In this document: in pieces, positions 1 through 11,900 of the stretch | Position numbering within the stretch: position 1 is the first letter of the stretch | Layout of the letters: every line of letters begins with the position of its first letter | Notes under the pieces: generated by a model | Told to the model about the DNA's origin: nothing | Databases searched by the model: none | Seen by the model: only the letters and a program-made list of their open reading frames with translations | Position numbers and translations under genes: made by a program | Source of the DNA: Cyclina sinensis | Taxonomy: Eukaryota > Mollusca > Bivalvia > Venerida > Veneridae | Reading direction: 5' to 3' | DNA: 64,000 nucleotides | Assembly: GCA_012932295.1 (NCBI GenBank) | Contig: JAAONU010000002.1 | Coordinates: forward strand, 16,529,388-16,593,387

Positions 1-637
1 AATTGTTAATAAGTAATAGATGCCACTAGAATATGTTCACAAGGAGATTAGCTTTCATCATTAATGTATCAATTGACGTCTGTTTTACGTTTTGAACTTC
101 TCGCATGTTGTTAGCTGAATTTATAATATGAATTGATATAATTGTATTTTTTCCATGAAATTAAATAGCAATAAGTGCTTGCACAATTGGCAAGTTAATA
201 ATGTATTATCTATAGAAACTAAGCATTGTGCCCGTAAAAAGCTTTTTAGTCCTTCAGTTCTACGTTTAAGGATTGATTATGCGTGCTTTCAGCCGCAAAT
301 CCTAACGATAATGTTGTTTATGTAATAACAGACTTCTCCCTTTTTAATAACTTAGAAACTGTGAAAACGATAGAGCATTATTACATGGTAACGTGACGTC
401 ATATTCTAGCTGCTCTAGTTTCTTCTTGCACAAGACGACGACGTCAGTAGTACTAAAGCAGCTTAAGTATATGTAAACAAATCTTAATGCTGCTGTTTGT
501 TATAATATCTGTTTGAGCTTATTTATCGTCGGTACCGGTTGTTCGTATGACCGACGCTCCCTGCAGATATCAGTTATTTTATTTATGTGGGGGATAGTGC
601 AAGATACAGAAATCATCCCGTTTTATTGCATGCTCAA

Positions 638-661
638 TGTGTGTGTGTGTGTGCGTGTGTG
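638..661. repeat. (TG)n microsatellite
   Basis: About 12 TG units with one C interruption. Seen directly. Confidence 0.9.
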
Positions 662-934
662 AATACAATTTTGGGAATACACATTGGTTTAAGTATAGAA
701 TATCACATAACTGCATTCTCAACTCTAAAATGATCGTTTCAAAGACAAATTCTAAGGCAGCCGAAATGGTATATTATTTTTAATATTACGTAGATGTTCC
801 CGATTTGAATGCAAAGGGAAACAATTCACGGTTCAAAAAGTAAAAATAACGTCAACAAGTTAAACAATAAAGGTTTATAGGGATTACAGAATAATCAACG
901 CTCTCCTTTAATTCTTAAGTCGTGCAAAACGTAC

Positions 935-998
935 GTTCACTATATCAAACGTTCACTATATCAAACGTTCACTATATCAAACGTTCGCTATATCAATC
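935..998. repeat. 16-bp tandem repeat, 4 copies
   Basis: The unit gttcactatatcaaac occurs at 935, 951, 967 and 983. The last copy has two substitutions. Short minisatellite; no coding potential. Confidence 0.9.
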
Positions 999-1231
999 GA
1001 ATTATATTTTGAACTTGAAAAAAAATCTTTCTTTATCAATTCACGAGATTAACCATACGATTTTTTTCTTAGAACCATTTAAATGATTTAGGTTATTTTT
1101 TATTTTGCATTACTTGGCTTATTATATGCTTTCGCAAATTATGAAAATCGAAATAGGTAAAAAAATGTTTTCTTCAGTCATTTCAGTGTACTTGCATGGT
1201 AATGTGATTGATGTAAATTTCGAATAAAAGT

Positions 1232-1262
1232 TATAATAATAATAATAATAACAATAATAACA
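1232..1262. repeat. (AAT)n microsatellite
   Basis: A run of AAT units with ACA interruptions. On the minus strand it produces a poly-tyrosine artefact. Confidence 0.85.
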
Positions 1263-2747
1263 AACAATTACATTAACCTTTCTGACATTTTGAGTTAGTT
1301 TGCATACCATCCGTTTTTCTGATATTCATTTGACACCCGTCAGAAAAATTACCTCTGAAAACTTATTTGGCAACAACATTATATGCATATGTGCATATTT
1401 AACAGGATTTTTCAGTTTGTTCAAACTACCAAACAATTGCAATCAATTACAAACTCCATATTTACATAAAGCATTATGGAATATGAAATGAACTGAGAAG
1501 TATCGTTGTATTAAGATCGAAATTCATTAGTTATTGATAATAGTTATATACTAAAACATTCCTGTCTCTCTCCGGCTTGAAATGAACGCTATAATATATT
1601 CGACATTTTTTTTTTCGAAAAATATTGTTATAATCGTACAGAGAAAGTCAAATGCAAGTATACAACCTGTTTTTACAACAAACAACATATAAGATTTTAC
1701 GCATTTTCATTCAAAGTTACAGAACAGATCCTATGATTTTATGAATAAAACATGTCAAATATGATGGATAACCTCATATTTTATTAAATATTAATCCGAT
1801 TTGCAATTAAGCTGCGAAGATATTATAAAAGGGCAGTTTTACATGATACTTATTTTTTTCACAAAGAACAAAAAAAGGCCTGCCTGAAGGGCCATAGTGG
1901 CGTATAGCTGCATGGATTAGTTATTAATGTTTGTAGAACTTATGGGATAACCAAATGAATCATGGCAAAACTGATGGTCGCAAACCTAGAAACATGTTTT
2001 GACATGTTATACAAATATAAACTGACCCAAGTTAGATTTGTGAGCTGTCTGAGTATAAAGACGATATAACCTGACTAACATTGCCTCCTATGTAACAAAT
2101 TGCTAAACAGATCGTCAACCCGATTAAAAAATAATCAAATGTTTGGTAATTATATTTCGTTCGTTACGCTGTATCGAATACTTAAATGTCGTACCATGTT
2201 TGACATCTGTAAATTAGAGCAGAAGGTGCCTCCGCAGGCTGACTATAAATACTCTGATATTCTTCTGTTTTCTGCGGGCTTTTCATAGCTGTTTGCGATC
2301 AAATAGATGTTTTCTAGTATGTTAAGTATTTTTGACATTCTGGTCTGAATTCTTTATATGAAGATACATTTTCGTATTTATGTGCCTGTTGAAGCAGTGG
2401 TACGAAAAATTGCACGAGTCACAATTGTGCAACCTTCACAGTGCAACGCGGGACATTACTCTCCTAGAAGATATATGACATATTGTTTTCCTATCAAATT
2501 AAAACAGAATAGAAATTAAGCTTTAGTTCCATGTAAGTTAATGCAAATTCAAATGGTTTGCCGCCCTGTGGAATGTAGTTGAATTGACTTTGTGGTCTAT
2601 AGTAGGACGATGTACGACTGGTAAGCCTTCCCAGTAGATTTCACAACCGCAGATAGTTGTTAAGATATTTTAGACAAGTTGCCAAAACCTCAAGCTAAAA
2701 CTTTCTATCTCGTGCTGTTAAAATAGCAGATCAGGTATTATCACTAT

Positions 2748-3546
2748 TTATTTTATGCCTACCAATGAAATATAGGGAAATATCAGTGAGATAAAAGTGA
2801 TAATCCACTGTTTTGAATCAGTGAAATTACCATTTTGATAATCCACTGTTTGTGCTGGAACTACTTTTCCCCACCACGTAAATACAAGAGAATCCGCTGT
2901 ATTTCAGACAGTGACAGCGAGTGAAATTTATTTACCTTGATAAATCCAGTTATAATATTGAATTCCTGAGCCTAACTTGTTGTGAACAATGATGAAATTC
3001 GCCATAAATTATTTAAAATGTCTGATTTGTTTACATAACTCACATGGACAATATCTAATATGGCCGACTTTCAATTCAATTGATTGAATATTACTCGGTA
3101 TTAATCCGCTTTTATGATTAAAGTATGTATAGCTAAAATTCAATAAATATTGATAAACTGTGTAGAGAAAAATAAATGTTATTTGATGAAAGTGTATTCA
3201 GTTTATTTCAGCAGAAGTAAAGTTATCATATGTATTATAGATTGTCTGCACTTTTTTTGTGCGGAGTAACGGTTTGACCAAAGTAAACTGATTTGGGGCT
3301 CACCATGGGGAATTTATTGAAGGCCCTGAGTAAAAATGTCATAAAATACCCATTTTTGACGTGTTGGCATAAAATAAAAAGAAAATTTGATTGTTTTTTT
3401 AGTGGAAGATGGGAATTTATTTCATCTCGTGAACACCATATGTTTATATTTTCATTCGTGGCTGCGCCACTCGTGAAAACATCACATATGTTGTTCACTC
3501 GATAAAATTAATTCTCATCTTCCACAAAACAAACAAATATCCTCTA
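2748..3546 (+). mobile_element. Dispersed hairpin-ended element, copy 1
   Basis: First of three copies in this window of a non-coding element of about 0.8 kb. Shared left end: tttatgcctaccaatg. Shared right end: aacaaacaaatatcctcta. The last ~110 bp fold on themselves: the stretch around 3430-3500 (gtgaacaccatatg, short loop around gtggctgcgccac, then the complementary arm) is an imperfect long hairpin. Other copies are at 9153 and 22675. No transposase reading frame is present, so it is non-autonomous. The class is not established; a small open frame across the hairpin is a by-product of the repeat. Confidence 0.85.
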
Positions 3547-4994
3547 CGTATCTAACCCTAACACTGTAGAACGTTCCATGAAAGACGTGTCCAGTAACCG
3601 GTTAGGCTGTGCACGATCACTATAGGGGAGGCGTAATACTTTAATAATCCATATCCGTTAACACCTAGAGCACAAAACTTGAAATTGATAAAATGGCCCG
3701 TACATATTTTAAGGTGACGTAACGTAAGTAACAGACTAGGAAACAAAACAAACTGGAAATATCAGACACAACTCAAGTCGTTTAAAGAGTTTTCTGCATA
3801 ACGAGATTAAGTATATATTTGAAAAGCAAACATGATTAACATTTCTGACATTAAGAATTAAAATCAGTGCCCTGCTCAAAGAAATATATAGTGATTGTAA
3901 CAAATATGTAATCTCTACGTAACTCAATCTTCTGCGTAAATTAGGTATATATTTGCAGTATTTTTGATCCTGAAAGTGTTTTCAACGTAACATAAGTAAC
4001 ATTTTATAACATTAGGAAATAAAAACAGCTTAATGTTCAGAGTTATACGTAATGGCGTGTTGCTTCATATGTATTACGTTTGTGTTACCATGGTTATGCA
4101 TTTCCTGGCAATGTGCCGTTTTCTAACATTTTCCAGTTTTGTGCCCTATCTCACCGTAAACAGTTGTTAAAGCTAGCTTTAGAAATATTCGTTAAGACAA
4201 TAAGTGAACGTTGATGTTCAGAGAACATATATCGTCTTGTTCAAGGCCAACTTCCACCTCTGTATACTCTGAAAATGTGCTAAAATGCCTCACTTGATTG
4301 TTCGCTTGTTCATAAACTGATCTCGCTGCGCGTACCATTTTCCTTTAAATTTAAAGCTTCAGCAAGTGGTAATAAGGGATGGTTCTATAAGTGTCCGGAT
4401 AAAAAAAAACAATGTTTAAGATAATACGAGATTAGACAGCTCAGTCATATCTCCCTTTTCAATGCCATAATTAGTCTATTCGTTTTCCTTTTTTTTCGGC
4501 ATAGCAATCTTACCTAATTTTTGACCCTTTTAAGGATGATGACTTAAGGCAATGCGGAATGAATATTTGCACGACTTCTATTGGTAGATATTTCGTTACT
4601 CTATCAACGCCGTATATTTCTTGTTTAAGATATTAATTTTCTTGTTTTTGCATTAGCTTCAATATCATTCATTTCTCATTTTTATGATAATTATAAGACA
4701 CGAATGTTTTGTTAGAAAGCATTTAAATTATTGTCATTGTTGTGGTTGTTGTTTTAATGAATACATGAGTCAACTAAAGCCAAGACAAACAGTCTTAAAA
4801 TATTCCAGATAGTTATTTTAGTTTACCAGTTTTTAGCAGTTTAGTAAGGAACAATTCCTATCAATAACCAGTTTAAGTCGTAAAATTGTACAACTTGTAG
4901 ATTAAGCGGGAAACCTTTGTGTGACCTTTTGTTAGTGCGCTACACTACTCGTTTCATTAATCTAATTATCTACTTTCTTTATCTTAGTGAAGTT

Positions 4995-5054
4995 ATGGTG
5001 TGGTGTAGTGTGGTGTGGTATGGTACTGTATGGTATGGTATGGTATGGTATGGT
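4995..5054. repeat. Pentanucleotide (TGGTA)n / TGGTG repeat
   Basis: Degenerate tggtg units pass into clean tggta units. Seen directly. Confidence 0.9.
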
Positions 5055-5601
5055 TTATTCAAGAATACGGCATGCCAAACATTGTACATAATTACAAATA
5101 TTATATACACTGTGTCAAATGGGATTTTCATCTGTAACATTATCAAAATCAGTTTTTATCAAAGCATAGACATGATACACACATAATACAACTAATAGAC
5201 AGTATCCCTCTAAGATCTTTGTATTAAGAGAAATTACATATGTATTGAAACTGAATATAGCGAAGACTTTATATTTATATTTATATACTATCTGATGATT
5301 AAAATAAATGTTATATATAAAAGGTTGATAACACGATGCAGTTTTGTTCAAGGGAGTTAAACAACGCTAATGTTACGAATGCATGTAAATATGGTTGTTT
5401 CCCTTTCTTTAGAGAGGTTTCTCAAAATAAATAAACATTCTGTACTTGATTTATTGCAATGATATATTTCATTTGTTAATTTAAAACTTTTCCACTGAAA
5501 ATGGAAATTTTAAATATTATTTAACAAATTATATCCTCAGAAGGTTAGTTATGATCATTAATGAATTAATGACAACTAACACCCGAAATTGCACCTGACC
5601 T

Positions 5602-5625
5602 GTTTTTTTTTTTTTTTTTTTTTTT
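5602..5625. repeat. Poly-T run
   Basis: 24 consecutive T. It could be the reverse-strand A-tail of a decayed retroposon, but no body is recognisable next to it. Confidence 0.85.
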
Positions 5626-8600
5626 GGCTGTGAACGAGTCAAAATGTATCTTCTATTGCACAGAGTCATGTTAGTTTACCTTTTTCATTTTAATATTTTA
5701 TGTTCAGGCAATAATAAAATTTGACAATATTCAATATTGTTATTTAAAAAGAATAACCATAACAACCCAATAACGCAACTGAAATAAGTGAAATAGTATT
5801 CCACTGTAATATGTAAGACCAAGCCGCTTTAATATTGGTCTAAAATTAAAACTTCTCAGACCTTACTTTCTTATGATGTATTCAATGAACAAATGAATGA
5901 CAACTGTTTCCTCACTCTTGATGTTAGAAACTTATGGACAAAGTCAACCAAGTCTTTGTAGGAAGAACTGTTTTGGCTCTAAAAATAACTACCTTTGGAA
6001 TAGCAATTTCGTAGATAAAACATGTTATTACTTACTATTTCAACGTCCCAAAGATCAATATATATAATGCCATGTTACGACATTCTGCTGCTATTAATGC
6101 AGTTGCATCATGAAGAAGAATTTCTGTTTACTTCTATAACATATATGTTTAAATGGTGTGCTCAATTGGTATTTTACGTATTTCGCCACTTAATTCAAAC
6201 CATGTGTCTCTAAGTTCATCACATGTTTATTGTTTGTTAAGTATTGCAGAATTTGCCTTATAAACTTGTACTTGTAGTATTTCTAAGTATATCGGCTCTT
6301 GATAACAATGACATCTGACAGCCTTCAATATTGATGAATAGTACTGGTTTAGATACATTGAAAAAAAAGAAGAAAAAACTCACATCGAGTCTACAATGTA
6401 CGCGGAGCATACAGAATACATGCGGCGAACATATTGTACAAATTACAGTGATTGCACGTAAAAATTACATCATATACAAAATCATAATACATAATACCTA
6501 GAAAATACCCAGCAGGAACATTTGACTTGCTCATAAAACTTCATTGGCAAATAATTCCATTTACTTCCCATCTAACCAGGACAGATGTGAAATAAGTCGA
6601 AACTGAACTCAAACATTATATTAAGTTCTATGTGAGCCCAGTACACTTAAAAACAGAAAGTAATTACAACAGAAGTAATGACGCGAAGAAAAATAATGTT
6701 CCCTCTGTTATCAAAGCACAAGGCGTAACCACCTAACTAGCAGTAGGTAAGGTAATTATCGTGTTATATCATCATCACCAAACACTCGGGTTAATACATT
6801 GTGTTAATGGGGTACTATTGCAGCCTGAATACAGAACTTTCTAGCCTGGCAGTAGGCTATATGATCCTTATCTGTTTGTGGTATTGCATTGATATATTGA
6901 ATCAATTTGAATGTTTTAACTCTCTAATAACAGCATTTATTCCTCTGCTAGCAATAATTCCAGCCAAGAGAAGATAATTCTGTAGTTAGAAAGGGACTAA
7001 ATAGTCATTTACTTTAACATTACTAAGGAATAGCATTAATTGCTGGGTCTGAAACCAGTCTAAGACTTTCCATACGTATATTGATTTATGGGCTTCAAAC
7101 TCAGAAACTTTTTTTACAGTCACTTAGAAAAGGTTTATACCCCAGTCTCAGTCATTGTCCCGTGAGTGTCAGTCAGGACGTTTGACTATTAAATACAATT
7201 TAAAGATCAAGTTTTTCTTGCAAAGATAAAATATACTAAAATGATTTAATTTACATATGTGCTACTTTGTAACAGACATTGGATAATTATGTTTGTGATA
7301 AATTTCGATCTGTCTAGCCACTTATCTAGGGCTTATTTGTATTTTGTTGATGTATCATCAAGTTAATTAAACAATTTTCAAATATCGAGCAGATTTGTTC
7401 ATATGGGGTTGTATTTAGCAGTTCAAGTAATTCGAATTTTCGCAATAAAGATATTGCAACAATAAGTAAATGTTGATATTTTAGTTTATTATCTTTGCAA
7501 ATGAAACTGTGTTTTTAAAATTGTGCCCAGACGTGAAGTTATTTTGATGCATTGCTGTTGATTTGCATGTGCTTGTTTTATCTTCTGTTTTCGACAAATA
7601 TTTGTTGTAAAATATAGTGCTAATACTTTGAAACAGGTGTCTACCGTATTGAGTTTTTGCTGAATTAACGATTTTAGTCACCAATTAAGTTTTATCACAC
7701 ACTAAAATCTTTTTTTTTTCACACGGTTCCGTTTCTAGTGATTTTAAGACTAGACCAATTGCATTTTGCACATTTACTCCGCTCTGATAAAAATATAAAA
7801 AGCCAGATTTAAAAGACAGATTGTAGAAAAAAACACCTTTAAAAGGTTTGCATTTAACTGGTGCATTTTGTGGACTAAAAGTGACAAGAGAGTGAGAGAG
7901 AGAGAGTAAAAATGCAGACATAGTGTTTGTTCCATACCTTCATTCCATTCGAACCGTTTATTTTCCCACAAAAATATTCTGATATAAGAGACTGCATGAG
8001 AGAGTGTGGTATCGGTAAAAACATAGGTGGAACTGATTTATTAATTACCTGTTCAGCAGGCTGTTCGTGTATTATTCTAAGGAATATTTCTGAAAATTTC
8101 GAGTGTTTCATCCATTTAGAAAAAAATATGTGAAAATAGGAATAACACATATTTGATGTAAACAAAAATGAGAGGTGTGAATGAAGATGTGCTCTTAGCA
8201 ACATTCAAGGCATCTTTGTAATGTTTTTAGGATTTGTTTTGTGAGGTTTAGTACAAACAAACAAAGGAGGAATTATTGTTGAATACACGTAGCAAGTGTA
8301 ATAAATAATGAAAAATACAGGGTACGAAGTTCTGTATATTATACAGAAAACTTTGATGTGGAAGTGTTATGGAATCTTGACGAATCTAAAATCTTGATGA
8401 TTCAGATAATTACTTATCGAATTTTTGAATTATATGATGAAAATTTCTACCAGTGAAGGGGATTATTGAATTGAGGAATTTCAAGATAATCAAGATGTTT
8501 ACATGTATGAGTTTAAATCATAAGAGAGTTTCTATCAAAAAAGGTTGTTGCTGAAAAAAAATTATACTAAACTTGACAGAAAAGATTTTCTGTCGATCTG

Positions 8601-8887
8601 TGTTACAAAATGAAGACTGTGAACTCAAAATAAATGTCAGTCAGCGCAGAAAATAATGCCACGGTGATTCGGATAGAAACCAGTTATCATGATAAATATA
8701 AATGTGATAAGTGATAAAAAATCATTTAAATGATAACAAAGAGACAATGATATTCATGGAAATACTCATGTGACCTACATTCTGCTTGACTCACAAAACC
8801 GAATCTTCATCTAATTATGGAACGGCATTATTCTATATGATTTAATATTTTTGTTGAGAAACTGGACAGATACAGTCCTAAGGTGAA

Positions 8888-8927
8888 ATGTGGAAGGAAT
8901 TGACTTGTGTCCTCTTGCTTATTCAAG
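8888..8927 (+). CDS. Exon 1: start codon and signal peptide
   Basis: Encodes [13 protein letters not shown] with a hydrophobic core typical of a secretory signal. A consensus donor (caag|gtaaat) follows in phase 1, as the first LDLa exon requires. The joined product reads ...LLLIQ-G-VRCFC, so cleavage would fall just before the LDLa module. The ATG has a purine at -3. I chose this exon because it is the only upstream one found with a signal-like peptide and the right phase. It lies 4.4 kb from exon 2, so an RNA read is needed. Confidence 0.6.
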
Positions 8928-11900
8928 GTAAATACAAATATATTTTCAGATCAAAGCCGTTTACACCCTACTCTGGCAAAAGAGATATCAGCGCAGATTG
9001 TATAACACACGTAATGTGTACAAGGCGTGTTGTAGATTGTAAAATGGAACAACTGTTATCAGCGAGCATCTGCTATCAATGGACATTAGATTAAAAAGTT
9101 TTTGATATGATTTTACGTTTCCAGGGTAATCAGGTATTTGAAAACAACACAATTTATTTTATGCCTACCAATGAAATATAGGGAAATATCAGTGAGATAA
9201 AAGTGATAATCCACTGTTTTGAATCAGTGAAATTACCATTTTGATAATCCACTGTTTGTGCCGGAACTACGTTTTTATCAAGGGAAATACAATAGAATCC
9301 GCTGTATTTCAGACAGTGACAGCGAGTGAAATTTATTTACCTTGTTAAATCCAGTTATAATATTGAATTCCTGAGCCGAACTAGTTGTGAACAATGATGA
9401 AATTCGCCATAAATTATTTAAAATGTCTGATTTGTTTACATAACTCACATGGACAATATCCAATATGGCCGACTTTCAATTCAATTGATTGAATATTATT
9501 ATATATCTAATAAATGTAACCAATCGACAATCTGCATTTGTACCACGTGACCGTCCAATATATTCCCGTACTGGATCCAAAAAATATATATTAATTTCAT
9601 ATTGGACGGTTGGGTACATGTGCACTAAACGATGCTAGTCTGGTTTCCGATTTAAATCTCTAACGAATGAAAGACCGGGAACCATTCGTGTATAAAGACG
9701 CTTGTTAGTATATGTTTAAAACTGCTTGTAAAGCGTCTAGCTGACCAGGAAGCGTTGTTTTGTTTTGACAGAAGTCAAAATGTTGACAGATGAAGAAATT
9801 TCTGATTTTATCGACGGACAAAAGGCGAAAAACACTGTAAACAAAACGAAATCAGATGTTGGTTGAAAACGAAATGATGATGATGTATATTTCAAATTAA
9901 ACGAAAGATATATAATAAAAAGATTATTATACATTTAACTGTACAATACGGAATATATTTGAACTCGTACACAGCTGGAAAAGTCATATTGGACTCGCCT
10001 ATCGGCTCGTCCAATATGACTTTTCAAGCTGTGTTCTCGTCCAAATATATTCCCGTATTGTACAGTTAAATGTATAATAACCTAATATTATATACTCGGT
10101 ATTAATCCGCTTTTATAATTAAAGTATGTATGGCTAAAAATTCAATAAATATTGATAAACTGTGTAGAGAAAAATTAATGTTATTTGATGAAAGTGTATT
10201 CAGTTTATTTCAGAAGAAGTAAAGTTATCATATGTATTGGAGATTGTCTGCACTTTTTTGTGCGGAGTGACCAAAGTACGCATTAACTGATTTGGGGCTC
10301 ACCATGGGGAATTTATTGAAGGCCCTGAGTAAAAATGTCATAAAATACCCATTTTTGACGTGTTGGCATACAATAAAAAGAAAATTTGTTTGTTTTTTCT
10401 CGTGAACACCATATGTTTATATTTTCACTCGTGGCTGCGCCACTCGTGAAAATATCACATATGGTGTTCACTCCATGAAATAAATTCTCATCTTCCACAA
10501 AAACAAACAAATATCCTTTATATTATGGAATTTTTATTTTCATATGGAAACTGGTTTTAGCATTGAACTCATAGCATCTCCGTATTCATTTACTAATGAA
10601 TATTTTAACATCATTTGTAGCAGTATATGCTTATATTGTGCGTTTATTTATTCATACTGTTTGTCTGTTCAGCTCAGCAGATAAGCATGTAATTCACAAA
10701 AAGAAAAAGAAAAAAGAATCACGTGTAATACAGGCAGTATGGCATTTTTGTCTGTATAATACAACACAGTTTTATAATATCTCGGAATAAGTATTTCTAT
10801 GCTACTTTTTGGCTATATTATACAATTACTTTCAGCGATTATGTCATAATATATCACAAGCGTCTGAAGGAAACCCTGCCAATCTTCTCAGACTTTTTGC
10901 TTCCATTTTGTAAAAAAACAATACGAAAGAGAGAAAGTAGAGGTCGTAATATTTTTCATGAGTTTGTTGAACATTTAAAATTGTGTCATTTAAAAGAGTG
11001 AATAATCATGTATTACAAAAATGGGATTCTTTTTTAAGTAATATACAATAGTATTTTTGATATCTCTTACACTGACATTTATATTTCTTAGCATAATATT
11101 TCAGTTGTTCTGTTTGATTTTTTTTCTTTTTCTCTTTTTTTGCTGCCAAAATTGACTCCCGAATGTTGTTTTTTTTATACTTACGACTTAACAAAGAAAC
11201 TTGTTGTCAAACAGCGGCAAATACAGAGGATTTCGATATGTCCTATATTTATTCAAAATATGCACCGTTCCATTTTTCAACATTTTCAAGTTTTTGACTT
11301 TAAAAGAATTGTGAAAACACAGTTCAAGACTTATAGAACTAGGGTATTTTTGAGCAAAATAAAATCGTACAACATAAAAGTCGAGTGGTGTAATGCTTTC
11401 GTTCGAGACAAATCAGATACATGCAATAAATTGCAGTTAATGTCTTAAGAAATGCCAATTTTAGTTGTTGTTGTTGTTGTTTTTAAGAAAGATATATAAT
11501 CATGTGAGAGTTATATATTTGTCTGTGGGAAAAGTTTTTCTTCCTATAAAAATTAATAGCAAAGATGACAAATTAACCTAAGACTTTGTGGTAGAATATA
11601 TAAGAACGTGTAAGTGTATCATACTCTAGAAAGCTCATTACACCAACTAGCAGTATGAGGATCTAGGATTGTTAATAAGATATATGTAAGAAGCTTGTTT
11701 AGTGCTTCAAAGTGTTTGTATTCAATTACACTCATAAAGTATATAGAGATATGTCCGCAGGCGGTAATTCTGACTCTCATGTGTTCCTTAAAGTAACCGC
11801 ATTCCGTACATTTTGGTTTTGTTTCGTTAATAAGTAACAATAACTCTAACATAAAATGTCAGAGTTACATTTTCTTTCCTACAAAAGTTCTAGAGAAAAT

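Larger units (their letters stand above)
1..2745. other. Intergenic DNA upstream of the LDLa/EB receptor gene
   Basis: AT-rich sequence with stop codons in all frames. The only open stretches are about 60 codons and lack protein-like composition. It holds three simple repeats, listed separately, and no recognisable exon. Nothing else identified. Confidence 0.6.
3547..8887. other. Intergenic DNA upstream of the LDLa/EB receptor start codon
   Basis: AT-rich non-coding sequence with homopolymer runs, a pentanucleotide repeat, and a short GA run at 7884-7907. No exon with both splice sites and a protein-like frame was found. The promoter and any 5' UTR exon of the downstream gene probably lie in the right-hand part, but no element is clear enough to mark. 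Confidence 0.5.

Noticed and set aside
7685..8204. Minus-strand open frames of 65-109 codons near a GA run
   Set aside because: Low-complexity Leu/Ser-rich products, no splice or domain support.
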